Of a DNA stretch of 64,000 nucleotides, positions 45,049 to 52,735 are shown piece after piece. A program made the position numbers and the translations under genes. Position 1 is the stretch's first letter, and each line of letters begins with the position of its first letter. Source of the stretch: Ilyomonas sp965247435 (GTDB taxonomy: Bacteria > Bacteroidota > Bacteroidia > Chitinophagales > Chitinophagaceae); the NCBI GenBank assembly GCA_965247435.1, contig OZ252019.1, forward strand, positions 5,084,001-5,148,000. Direction: 5' to 3'. The notes beneath the pieces are model-generated. The model was given only the letters and a program-made list of their open reading frames with translations, searched no databases and had not been told where the DNA came from.

Positions 45049-45294
45049 ATGGCTATTACAGACATCCAACTAGATGAATTCATCCAATTATATTTTGATA
45101 AATACGGTATTCAGCTGGACCGGCAAGCTGCGTATGAAGAAGCATGTAAGCTGGTGCAGTTAGTGAGGATAGTTTGCTTTGGAAAGCCGCCGGCAGCTTC
45201 ACCAATACCGGACGAAATGATACAATCTGATTGTCAGACACAAGGTTACAATAAAGCGGATTCAACCGTTCGCGTTGAACGCATAGAGGGGTAA
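45049..45294 (+). CDS. Conserved-looking small island protein, 81 aa
   Basis: Begins MAITDIQLDEFIQLYFDKYG and continues with IQLDRQAAYEEACKLVQLVR, two amphipathic helices, then a polar tail. No family name known to me. Lies between the divergent TraG-like gene and the second recombinase. Could be a recombination directionality factor or an integration-control protein, by position only. Confidence 0.5.
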   Translation: MAITDIQLDEFIQLYFDKYGIQLDRQAAYEEACKLVQLVRIVCFGKPPAASPIPDEMIQSDCQTQGYNKADSTVRVERIEG

Positions 45295-45312
45295 CGGTGC
45301 TTTGTGTCTGAC
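45233..45312. repeat. Nested inverted repeats before the second recombinase
   Basis: Outer arms GTCAGACACAA (45233-45243) and TTGTGTCTGAC (45302-45312); inner arms TTCAAC (45261-45266) and GTTGAA (45274-45279). The outer pair spans the end of the 81-aa ORF. See findings for possible roles. Confidence 0.55.
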
Positions 45313-45341
45313 GACAAGAGCTTTAACCGTTATCCCTTTTT
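45288..45341 (+). terminator. Imperfect hairpin with T-run before the second recombinase
   Basis: GGGTAACGGT at 45289-45298 pairs with ACCGTTATCCC at 45326-45336 (one bulge), followed by TTTTT at 45337-45341. It would end the 81-aa gene transcript. Confidence 0.5.
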
Positions 45342-45362
45342 GCGCTTTACATACACATTACT

Positions 45363-47048
45363 ATGCATGATTCACTCAAACAATTACGTTGGTTCATCTA
45401 TGCCCGTAAATCAGAGGATGATAAGGATAAACAAGTCCAATCCATACAGGGGCAATTAGACGACTTAGAAAGCCTACAGCTAAAGCTGGGAGGTTTACAG
45501 GTCATTGCCACCTTTACAGAAGAACAATCCGCTAAAGCGCCAGGAAGGCCTAAATTCACTGATATGATACGGCGCATTCAAAAGGGTGAAGCTGATGGCA
45601 TTTTGATTTGGGCTTACCACCGGCTTTCCAGAAACCCTATAGATGATGGCACGATTCAATGGCTGCTGCAAAATGGAATTGTACAAGCAATTAAAACGAT
45701 AGATAGAATTTATCTGCCGGGTGATAATGCATTGCTATTACGTATTGAAGGTGGTACAGCCAATCAATTTATTCTTGACTTACAGAAAAATGTAAAGCGT
45801 GGATTAAAGCAGAAGTTGGAAAAGGGCTGGAAGCCAGGACAGGCAGTGTTAGGTTATTTAAATACTAAAACAGAATTGCGGGGTGAAAATTATATCATTA
45901 AAGACCCGGAGCGTTTTAGTTTGATGCGTAAAGCATGGGACCTAATGCTTACAGGAAAATATACACCGCCACAGATTCTTAAGGTTATGAATGAAGATTG
46001 GGGCATGCGTACCAGAAAGACCAGGCATCAGGGCAATAAATCCATATCAAGAAGTTCCATTTACCGCATGTTCACTAATACTTTTTATACTGGTTTATTT
46101 TATTACAAAGGACAGTTATATCCTGGAAAGCATGAAGCCATGATAACGCTTGATGAATTTGACCGGGTGCAAATGTTATTAGGTAGATATGGCCGTCCAA
46201 GACCACAGAAGCACACCTTTACATACACTGGTACCATGACTTGTGGCGTTTGCGGCAGCGCCATAACAGCTGTCAAAAAAAAGAAAGTCATTAAAAGCAC
46301 AGGAGAAGTTAAATCATATACTTTCTATTATTGTACCAGGCATAAAAAGTCGGATGTTCCCTGCACACAAAATAAATATGTGACGGTGCAACAACTTGAA
46401 GGAATGATTATTTCCTTTTTACACAAGCATACAATAACCGAAGAATTTAGAGATTGGGCCGTGAACGTTATATATAATGAATATGGCGCAGTGGAAGATC
46501 AACAACATACAATCAGTCGTTCACAGGAGCAAGCAATAGTAAGTACACAGAAGGAAATAGAAAACCTTATTTCTTTGCGGCTTCGAGATTTGATTGATGA
46601 TACTATATTTATTACCCGTAAAAGCGAATTACAAAAGGAAATAATTGTTTTAGATTGGGAATTGAAAGAGGCTAAGAAAAACACTTGGGATTGGAAGCAA
46701 TACTTACAAGAAAGATTTGACTTTGCTTGTACTGCTGGTAAACGCTTTAAGGACGGAACGGAAGATGAGAAGAAAACTATCTTTTGCGCGTTAGGTTGGA
46801 ACTACAAGTTAAAAGATCAAAAGCTCTTTATTACAAAGGTTAGATGGCTGGAAGTCATTGAAAAAATAAGAGACATCTTAAACGCAAAAATTGGACGGTT
46901 GGAACCAAAAAATAAGCTTTGTTTACAAGGGCAATACAGTGCTTTTGAGCCTACCCGTCCCTTATTGCGGAGCCTGATAGACGAAGTTAGAACTCATCCA
47001 CCCGAAGATGGTGAATCTGACCCCTTTTTGAAGAAGAAGTGTAGATAA
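45363..47048 (+). CDS. Large serine recombinase (second copy, unrelated subgroup)
   Basis: 561 aa. Catalytic serine in FIYARKSEDDKDKQVQSIQG, then GILIWAYHRLSRNPIDDGTI. Recombinase domain LGYLNTKTELRGENY, FTNTFYTGLFYYKGQLYPGK. Zinc ribbon CGVCGSA and CTRHKKSDVPC. A coiled coil follows, and the C-terminus is FEPTRPLLRSLIDEVRT. It shares little wording with the 41061-42542 recombinase beyond motifs. It may belong to a second element nested in the island, or be an excision partner. Confidence 0.88.
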   Translation: MHDSLKQLRWFIYARKSEDDKDKQVQSIQGQLDDLESLQLKLGGLQVIATFTEEQSAKAPGRPKFTDMIRRIQKGEADGILIWAYHRLSRNPIDDGTIQWLLQNGIVQAIKTIDRIYLPGDNALLLRIEGGTANQFILDLQKNVKRGLKQKLEKGWKPGQAVLGYLNTKTELRGENYIIKDPERFSLMRKAWDLMLTGKYTPPQILKVMNEDWGMRTRKTRHQGNKSISRSSIYRMFTNTFYTGLFYYKGQLYPGKHEAMITLDEFDRVQMLLGRYGRPRPQKHTFTYTGTMTCGVCGSAITAVKKKKVIKSTGEVKSYTFYYCTRHKKSDVPCTQNKYVTVQQLEGMIISFLHKHTITEEFRDWAVNVIYNEYGAVEDQQHTISRSQEQAIVSTQKEIENLISLRLRDLIDDTIFITRKSELQKEIIVLDWELKEAKKNTWDWKQYLQERFDFACTAGKRFKDGTEDEKKTIFCALGWNYKLKDQKLFITKVRWLEVIEKIRDILNAKIGRLEPKNKLCLQGQYSAFEPTRPLLRSLIDEVRTHPPEDGESDPFLKKKCR

Positions 47049-47136
47049 CAATCTGCATAAATAACTATGCATTGATCTTGGCTACTACTTAGAAATTGAC
47101 ATTAACATATTATTGTTATAGTGTTATTTAAAAAAT

Positions 47137-47373
47137 ATGAATATACGAATATTCACCTCTGTTTGTAATCTACATTTTGATTCTGACGAAAGTAAAGTAT
47201 GGTTAGAAAATGATATAGAAATTCAAAATTTTCAAGAAAAAGTGCAAGCGTATGTAAGAGAGAAAAGCGAAGCGAAAGTTACTTGGCTGCAAAGCATTGG
47301 AAGCGCATCAGCATTTGGTTTTGGAGCCCTAAGTGTTCCATTCATACAGCTAACTGCAATTGTTACATGGTAA
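47137..47373 (+). CDS. Hypothetical protein, 78 aa
   Basis: Begins MNIRIFTSVCNLHFDSDESK; ends with a hydrophobic stretch (SAFGFGALSVPFIQLTAIVT) that could insert in a membrane. No family recognised. Followed after 4 bp by a strong terminator, which supports a real transcription unit. Confidence 0.5.
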   Translation: MNIRIFTSVCNLHFDSDESKVWLENDIEIQNFQEKVQAYVREKSEAKVTWLQSIGSASAFGFGALSVPFIQLTAIVTW

Positions 47374-47377
47374 AACG

Positions 47378-47405
47378 AAAACCGGAATCACTCCGGTTTT
47401 TTTCT
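47378..47405 (+). terminator. Rho-independent terminator
   Basis: Perfect 9-bp arms AAAACCGGA / TCCGGTTTT (47378-47386 and 47392-47400), loop ATCAC, T-run to 47403. The spacer to 47598 shows no gene. Confidence 0.9.
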
Positions 47406-47598
47406 TATAGTTCGTTTAATAATTTCATTGATTCCTTTAAAAAAGTATTTTAACAAAAGGCATAATGAAACATCGGTTGAAAAATGATTTACAGATAAAA
47501 CTTCATAGAAAAAAGCAAATTTAATTGAAAGATTTAGAACATACTTGCAAATAAGGTTGATGTAATTAATTTAAGTTAGTAACAAAGATTAATCTTAC

Positions 47599-48570
47599 TT
47601 ATTGCCATTTGATTAATGAAAGTAGCCAAGCTAATACAGCTCCTATGACTAAAAGAAAAATTGCTCCCAGTATCTGGGTCCATAATTTTTGACTTTTCAC
47701 TGTGATATTAATGTCACTTAACTTTGTTTCTGATTTTTCCTGTCTATCTGAGAAAAGTCGCATACTGTTGGTTAATTCCGCAATCTGTCGACCATTTTCA
47801 TTTATTAATGTATTTGATTTATCTAAATCTATCCCTAATGCTTTGGTCTGTTCTGAAATAGAGTGAACAGTTTGACTTAATGATCTGACATTATCAGTTA
47901 GTTCTTTTATAGGCTTAAGAACATCTTCATATTTTGCCCTAAGGTCAAATAGTTCTTTAGTAATATTTTCTATCTGTTTAACTCTCTCACTTATTTGTGC
48001 CCATGGCAAGACATCCATGTTAGAAATTTTATCTAAAAAGGCGTCTGGAAAATTACCGTACAACAAGTTTGGTTCAGGCTGTGCATTTTTTTCTGGTTCA
48101 ATGGAAAGTTTTTCAAAAACTATATTACAGATCTTTCTACCTGGTCTTATATGGACTTTTCTTTGTGAGGCATTATAAAGACCAAATAATAAATGTCCTA
48201 TATATCCGGGGTCTACTATACTACCAGTTAGTAATATAATTCCCTCATAAGATAGAGCACGTTTAGCTCCAAGACGTGCGAATATATTTTTAGGAAAGTT
48301 CATCTTTTCGTGTGACACAACTCCTGCATATGCTCCAGGTGGTATAACCATTACGCCTTCTTCGGTTAAATTAATTTCTATCCCTTCTCCACCGATAATT
48401 CCCTTTGCACCTACTCTTATATCATAACTTGATGCTTCTAAAGAACTAGAATTGAATGTTGATCGTGAGATTAATAAGTCTCTATCTATATAATCTTTAA
48501 TTTCTTTATCGGATAAAACCGAACTCAGCAATTTTGAATCATCTTCAAATAATTTTTGAGGAGCAGGCAT
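47599..48570 (-). CDS. dUTPase/dCTP-deaminase-like protein with coiled coil and membrane anchor
   Basis: 323 aa. Residues 1-180 follow the trimeric dUTPase/Dcd fold: LEASSYDIRVG (45-53), NIFARLGAKRAL (96-106), GSIVDPGYIGHLLFGLYN (116-133), IRPGRKICNIVFEKL. The dUTPase-type aspartate (D120) is kept, but the catalytic glutamate of dCTP deaminase (LEFYN in Dcd) is glycine here (G130). Residues about 190-290 form a coiled coil and 297-318 a membrane helix at the extreme C-terminus. Trimeric heads on a membrane stalk are likely. Nucleotide hydrolysis or nucleotide sensing in phage defence is an inference. Confidence 0.7.
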   Translation of the reverse strand: MPAPQKLFEDDSKLLSSVLSDKEIKDYIDRDLLISRSTFNSSSLEASSYDIRVGAKGIIGGEGIEINLTEEGVMVIPPGAYAGVVSHEKMNFPKNIFARLGAKRALSYEGIILLTGSIVDPGYIGHLLFGLYNASQRKVHIRPGRKICNIVFEKLSIEPEKNAQPEPNLLYGNFPDAFLDKISNMDVLPWAQISERVKQIENITKELFDLRAKYEDVLKPIKELTDNVRSLSQTVHSISEQTKALGIDLDKSNTLINENGRQIAELTNSMRLFSDRQEKSETKLSDINITVKSQKLWTQILGAIFLLVIGAVLAWLLSLIKWQ

Positions 48571-48640
48571 AGCAGGTTTTTGTTAAAACTAAATTTTTTA
48601 GGGAAAATTAAAAAATTTAGTTTTAAAAAAGTTTAAATAG

Positions 48641-48660
48641 TTCATATTTACAAATATGAA
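48641..48660 (-). promoter_or_regulatory. Palindrome upstream of the dUTPase-like gene
   Basis: TTCATATTT-AC-AAATATGAA, 9-bp perfect arms, 71 bp before the start codon. Possible operator. It overlaps the beginning of the methyltransferase relic on the other strand. Confidence 0.35.
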
Positions 48661-49245
48661 ATTATTTAAATATTTTTTGGAAGAATGTTATCGCGTACTT
48701 CATGAAGGTTGCAAATTGTGTGTAAACATTGAAGATATATTTACACATGCCAAATGCTATGTATGTTATAAGGTTGTTCCTTTTTGGAAATAAATCGTAT
48801 GATATTCTCAGAGACCATTGGCGTTGATTATATGGGAGCAATTATCGGGAAGAAACAGACTTCCTGCAATACCTCAGGTGGGTGTTTCATAATGGGTTTG
48901 TGTCCTGCCCATGCTATTGCAATGTCAAATTGGATTATAAGTTTATCCTAATTTTTAAAAATTAGTTATTTCACCCAAACCCATTAAAGAGCATAAAGAA
49001 CGTTCAAAACTTACTATCTCTGAGTGGAATATTTTTTGGTACATTAGAATTTTCCAGATGTAAAGCAGGGCAACCATCCAACAATATTTCCGGAAAAGTT
49101 GCCAAGGAGACTAATAAAGATGTTTTCGTTTTTGGTCGAGATTAATCTTGATCCATTTGTCGGAAGCGGAACAACTGCGCTTGCCGCAAGAAATTTTAGC
49201 AGAGATTGTATTAACTACGAAATAAATCCAGCCTTTGTTACCTAA
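48656..49245 (+). pseudogene. Relic of a beta-class DNA methyltransferase (N4/N6 type)
   Basis: Three blocks in order but in different frames with internal stops: FKYFLEECYRVLHEGCKLCV then NIED (48665-48736), DYMGAIIGKKQTSCNTSGGC then FIMGL (48826-48900), and FPDVKQGNHPTIFPEKLPRR, LIKMFSF, LDPFVGSGTTALAARNF, INYEINPAF (to TAA 49245). These match N6_N4_Mtase proteins, where the last block holds the SAM-binding DPFxGSGTT motif. The N-terminal catalytic DPPY/SPPY part is missing. At least two frameshifts and several stops make it inactive. No restriction gene adjoins. Confidence 0.8.
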
Positions 49246-49395
49246 GTGCAACCGTAAAAAATCAATCTGAATTATTGTAGAACTAAACATTACAATTTTG
49301 ATTTGTTCACACCATTGACACTTGACATAGTCAATTGCCATATGATATTATTATTTTGTTCCCATAGGGGGCTTGAAGACCTAAATTATTTAGGC

Positions 49396-49435
49396 AGAAT
49401 GTAGAAAATAAGCGATAGCAAGCTTTCTACATTCT
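49396..49435. repeat. 12-bp inverted repeat AGAATGTAGAAA / TTTCTACATTCT
   Basis: Exact arms 49396-49407 and 49424-49435 with a 16-nt spacer. Directly before the terminator at 49441. No gene precedes it on the plus strand except the methyltransferase relic. Confidence 0.5.
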
Positions 49436-49440
49436 TAGTT

Positions 49441-49467
49441 AAAACAGCCGATTTTATCGGCTGTTTT
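49441..49467. terminator. Bidirectional terminator after the PemK-like gene
   Basis: Arms AAAACAGCCGA / TCGGCTGTTTT with loop TTTTA. On the minus strand it lies just past the stop of the gene at 49471 and ends in T-run. Confidence 0.85.
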
Positions 49468-49470
49468 GCT

Positions 49471-49872
49471 TTACAATGCATTTACTTTTCTAACCAGTTC
49501 TTTTATTGTTTTAAGCGTTATTGATGAAATCTGTGGAGAATTACGTTTACCTGTTTCTTTATGTTTCAGCCTATCCATCCTTTCAATGCTTAAGACATAC
49601 ACAAGATCACACTTAAACCATCGTTTACAGTTACTTAAATACGGTTCTATATTTTGCTCAATCGAAAGGTCTAATTCGTGATGATAAAATTGAATAGGAG
49701 ATGGAGCCGTTGCGCTTATTGGAACAACTGTTACCAGTTTTGAATTTGATTTGTGAGAATGAATCACGACAACAGGCCGCTTCTTTATTATTTCAGGTAT
49801 AATAAATCCTTTAAAATCACAGCGGACAATAGTGCCAGGCTTTGGCTGATAAAGCAACATGGTTAACATCAT
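49471..49872 (-). CDS. PemK/MazF-like endoribonuclease toxin family protein
   Basis: 133 aa; ATGs at codons 1, 2 and 5 are close together. The N-terminal PKPGTIVRCDFKGFIIPEII, KKRPVVVIHS and LVTVVPISATAP match the PemK/MazF fold (first strands, RPVVVI, TVVPISAT). A less typical C-terminal half has CKRWFKCDLVYVLSIERMDR. MazF toxins cut mRNA. No antitoxin gene is seen directly upstream, so it may be an orphan or act in another context. Confidence 0.7.
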   Translation of the reverse strand: MMLTMLLYQPKPGTIVRCDFKGFIIPEIIKKRPVVVIHSHKSNSKLVTVVPISATAPSPIQFYHHELDLSIEQNIEPYLSNCKRWFKCDLVYVLSIERMDRLKHKETGKRNSPQISSITLKTIKELVRKVNAL

Positions 49873-49968
49873 ACCATATCGAAGTGTAAGGAATTCATTT
49901 TCACTTTAATAAAAGTACTGCCGCTATAGCAATCTGATATTTGATAGAATTAGCAAATACTTATTTTC

Positions 49969-50163
49969 TTAAAAATTTATTTTTATCTGCTTGGGTATTG
50001 AATCAGTTAGCTTATGAAGCCAGGGAGTAAAGTTGCCGTTGCTAAATTGCAACATGCCTATACTTATTCCTTTATGATTTTGATAAATAGCAGTAGTAAA
50101 AAGTATGTCACAGCATAGAAGAGCGAATGCAGTTATAATACCCATAAAGGTAGTAGCATTCAT
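49969..50163 (-). CDS. Possible small membrane protein, 64 aa
   Basis: ATG start at 50163, one N-terminal membrane helix (MGIITAFALLCCDILFTTAI) and a polar tail with FTPWLHKLTDS. No family known. The remaining spacer 49873-50377 holds no other candidate. It could be chance. Confidence 0.3.
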   Translation of the reverse strand: MNATTFMGIITAFALLCCDILFTTAIYQNHKGISIGMLQFSNGNFTPWLHKLTDSIPKQIKINF

Positions 50164-50377
50164 AATATTAAAACATAGATGTTAAACACGTTATATATTT
50201 TAGTTTTTATCAAAAAGATAAAATGTTGATTACAAGCAAAAATATTCAAGTTGAATCCGGTCGAAACTTTTGAAAATAACAACTTTTCCAACTAAATCAA
50301 TCGTGTCATTCAGACCCATTTTGTAGATGCTCAAATAAATCACCTATGATAGGTCAAGTGTATCTGAAAACCTTTAA

Positions 50378-52735
50378 TTAATTTATGTCCGTTTGAACTT
50401 TAAGTTCTGCTTCATAATATGTCTTTCCAGCAGGATGAACTGTGCATGAAGGAGCGCCAGTGTTTGAAAAGATAATCATAATAGGCATGTCCGTTAAATA
50501 TTCTTTTTGATATGCAATGGCAGTCAGACTTTTTATATCTGTTCCACTTGGTTTATTTTTTTCAGAAGGGTGAGAATGCCACTCCCCTATATAACTTATA
50601 TGTTTATTGGAGCTAACAAATAAATTATCCAAAAAACTTTGGCAATATTCTACATCCTTTTCAAATCTTGAACTTGACTGAATAGCTTTTGGACCAGGTC
50701 CAGATGCATTAGTAACAATTACATTACCAATTTTATCAAGATAACCAGCTAAAACACCACCAGTTTCAACAACTGGGTTTTGAGCAATTAACTCCTGCAT
50801 TCGCTCCTGAATAAGTAAGGGTAAAGTGACATTTACCATTTTTTCATGATTGCAATAATAGCAATGCATGTGAGGGTTGATAGTTTGGATATGCAGCTTA
50901 AATGGTTCCAACGGCTCAATAAGTTCCGAAGACCATATCCACTGGTTAACTTCACCGAAACCTTGCTGTAATTCATCCAAAATAATTCTTGATGTTAATG
51001 CTGATATAAGTTTCAAATCTGCTGCACTTGCAGGACGAACTGGATTATTACATTCATTCTTTAGTGTTGGCAAATCCTCATCATCTGGTATTGTAATAAA
51101 TTCTTTGCCTTCTTTTCTATATAAATCAAGACAATTGAAACAAGCATCCTTTCCTGGAATAACTCTAAATATTCTGGCGACTTTTGCTCCCCTCAAAGCT
51201 CTTGTATAATAAACCACTTTATTAGCAATTACAGCCCTTTCATTTAAAAAGCCTTCTGTATTGTCATCCGCTATGCTACAAACGGCGATTGACCCATCAA
51301 TAAAGCAGTCATTTAAGTCTATTGAATTTATATTGCTGCCTAAAATACTAAGATTAATAAATGGATTATGGTTACTAATTATTTCTGCTACGGCCTCTAT
51401 TTTACTAACTCCTATTTGATTTATTCCGGCGAGATGTCTTACAGAATTAGATCCTTTTAATTCTTGGTTATCAAATAAATATAGTGAACCAATACCTGCT
51501 TTACCTAAAGCATCAGCAATTTCACTTCCAAGAGCGCCAACTCCAATTACATTTACAATCTTGTCCTTTAATATGTTTCTTTCTGCCCTGCCAATATTTC
51601 TTTGATGGTAAGATTCATCGGTAAACTTTTCACATTGAACAGCATAAACAAGTTCATACGAATTAATAAGCTGTTTAAAAGTTTCATCATCGGATGCACC
51701 AATTAGTACACCGCTAACTTCTACTTTTTTAATGACTTTAAAAAGCTGAAACTCCTGCAAACCTTTGCGAGTAGGAAAGCGAATGGAAATATAAAATATT
51801 TCAGGTTTAGTTTTTAATTCTAGTAGATAAAATGGTTGGATTCTTTTTAAACCTAAGCTATAGTCTCCTTCACCAATTATTTTTATTAATTCTTCAATGG
51901 TTTTAAAGGGTGAAGGCTCAGTCGAAACTTGATACCAACCTGTTTTTATAAGTCTCCTGCTATGTATTAGACGTTTTAATGATTCTTCCTTTTCTATTAA
52001 CTCGATTGCATTTTTAATACCTTCTTCAAAAAAGAAACTTTGAAGCGGAAAATCATTGTATTCATAAAATCCGTTCTTATTTTTTCCTACCATCAAACAT
52101 CCAAAGTAGATATGACGGTCATATCTATAGTATTTACCTTTCGGCAAATAATTATAAAATAAGCCATAAACTTCACCTTCAAAATATTTCTCATCCAGGA
52201 AACTACTTGGATACATAAATTTAAATCCTTCTTCTACATTAATAAAATGAGCATGAAATTCTACTTCTTGGCTATCGGGAGGAAAAGTACCTGTAATAAT
52301 TCCTTTATACCAGTCCCTCACTCTTTTAAGAATAGAGGATATTCCATAAAACTTAGAACCATCATCTATATTGTCCCATTCTAATATACAAAGACTACCA
52401 CTTTGATTCTGATGTCGTAAATGGTAGTAAAACTCTATATAGGGAAGTAGTTCTGAAAACACTTTTTCAAAAGGTTCTTTTGCTAAGGATTCCACCTGTT
52501 CGCTGGATAAGCTTTCTTTTAATGGGTAAATGGAAGGCAATACATAAGGTGTAGCTTCTGGATAAACTATAAGGATTGGAAATCGATAGATTTTATCTAA
52601 TCTAATAACGATGTCGCCATGCGATATAAAAAGATTATCTCTTTGCTGATAAAGTTCTTTGTAATTAATATCCCTTTTTAAAGCAGCGCTTTCCGCTGCT
52701 AAATGCTTTGGGTGCTTCTTAAACCAGTGTATCAT
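50378..52735 (-). CDS. E2-E1-JAB fusion protein of a ubiquitin-like system
   Basis: 785 aa with three modules. Residues about 1-150: E2 (UBC-like) domain, ILIVYPEATPYVLPSIYP, then the probable catalytic cysteine C116 in QSGSLCILEWD. Residues about 375-630: E1/ThiF domain with NVIGVGALGSEIADALGKAG, LYLFDNQELKGSNSVRH, zinc pairs CFNC and CYYC, and a candidate active cysteine C562 in KNECNNPVRP. Residues about 640-785: JAB/JAMM isopeptidase with E657 in VVETGGVLAGY and GEWHSHPSEKNKPSGTD (H720, H722, D733). It unites activation, conjugation and deconjugation in one chain. Overlaps the MBL gene by 4 bp. Role in defence is inferred from similarity to Cap2/Cap3 and Bil systems. Confidence 0.85.
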   Translation of the reverse strand: MIHWFKKHPKHLAAESAALKRDINYKELYQQRDNLFISHGDIVIRLDKIYRFPILIVYPEATPYVLPSIYPLKESLSSEQVESLAKEPFEKVFSELLPYIEFYYHLRHQNQSGSLCILEWDNIDDGSKFYGISSILKRVRDWYKGIITGTFPPDSQEVEFHAHFINVEEGFKFMYPSSFLDEKYFEGEVYGLFYNYLPKGKYYRYDRHIYFGCLMVGKNKNGFYEYNDFPLQSFFFEEGIKNAIELIEKEESLKRLIHSRRLIKTGWYQVSTEPSPFKTIEELIKIIGEGDYSLGLKRIQPFYLLELKTKPEIFYISIRFPTRKGLQEFQLFKVIKKVEVSGVLIGASDDETFKQLINSYELVYAVQCEKFTDESYHQRNIGRAERNILKDKIVNVIGVGALGSEIADALGKAGIGSLYLFDNQELKGSNSVRHLAGINQIGVSKIEAVAEIISNHNPFINLSILGSNINSIDLNDCFIDGSIAVCSIADDNTEGFLNERAVIANKVVYYTRALRGAKVARIFRVIPGKDACFNCLDLYRKEGKEFITIPDDEDLPTLKNECNNPVRPASAADLKLISALTSRIILDELQQGFGEVNQWIWSSELIEPLEPFKLHIQTINPHMHCYYCNHEKMVNVTLPLLIQERMQELIAQNPVVETGGVLAGYLDKIGNVIVTNASGPGPKAIQSSSRFEKDVEYCQSFLDNLFVSSNKHISYIGEWHSHPSEKNKPSGTDIKSLTAIAYQKEYLTDMPIMIIFSNTGAPSCTVHPAGKTYYEAELKVQTDIN

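Noticed and set aside
45233..45341. CRISPR-like repeat array
   Set aside because: The repeats are inverted, not regularly spaced direct repeats, and no cas genes are present.
49111..49341. 76-codon minus-strand ORF
   Set aside because: Antisense to the methyltransferase relic, which has real motifs.
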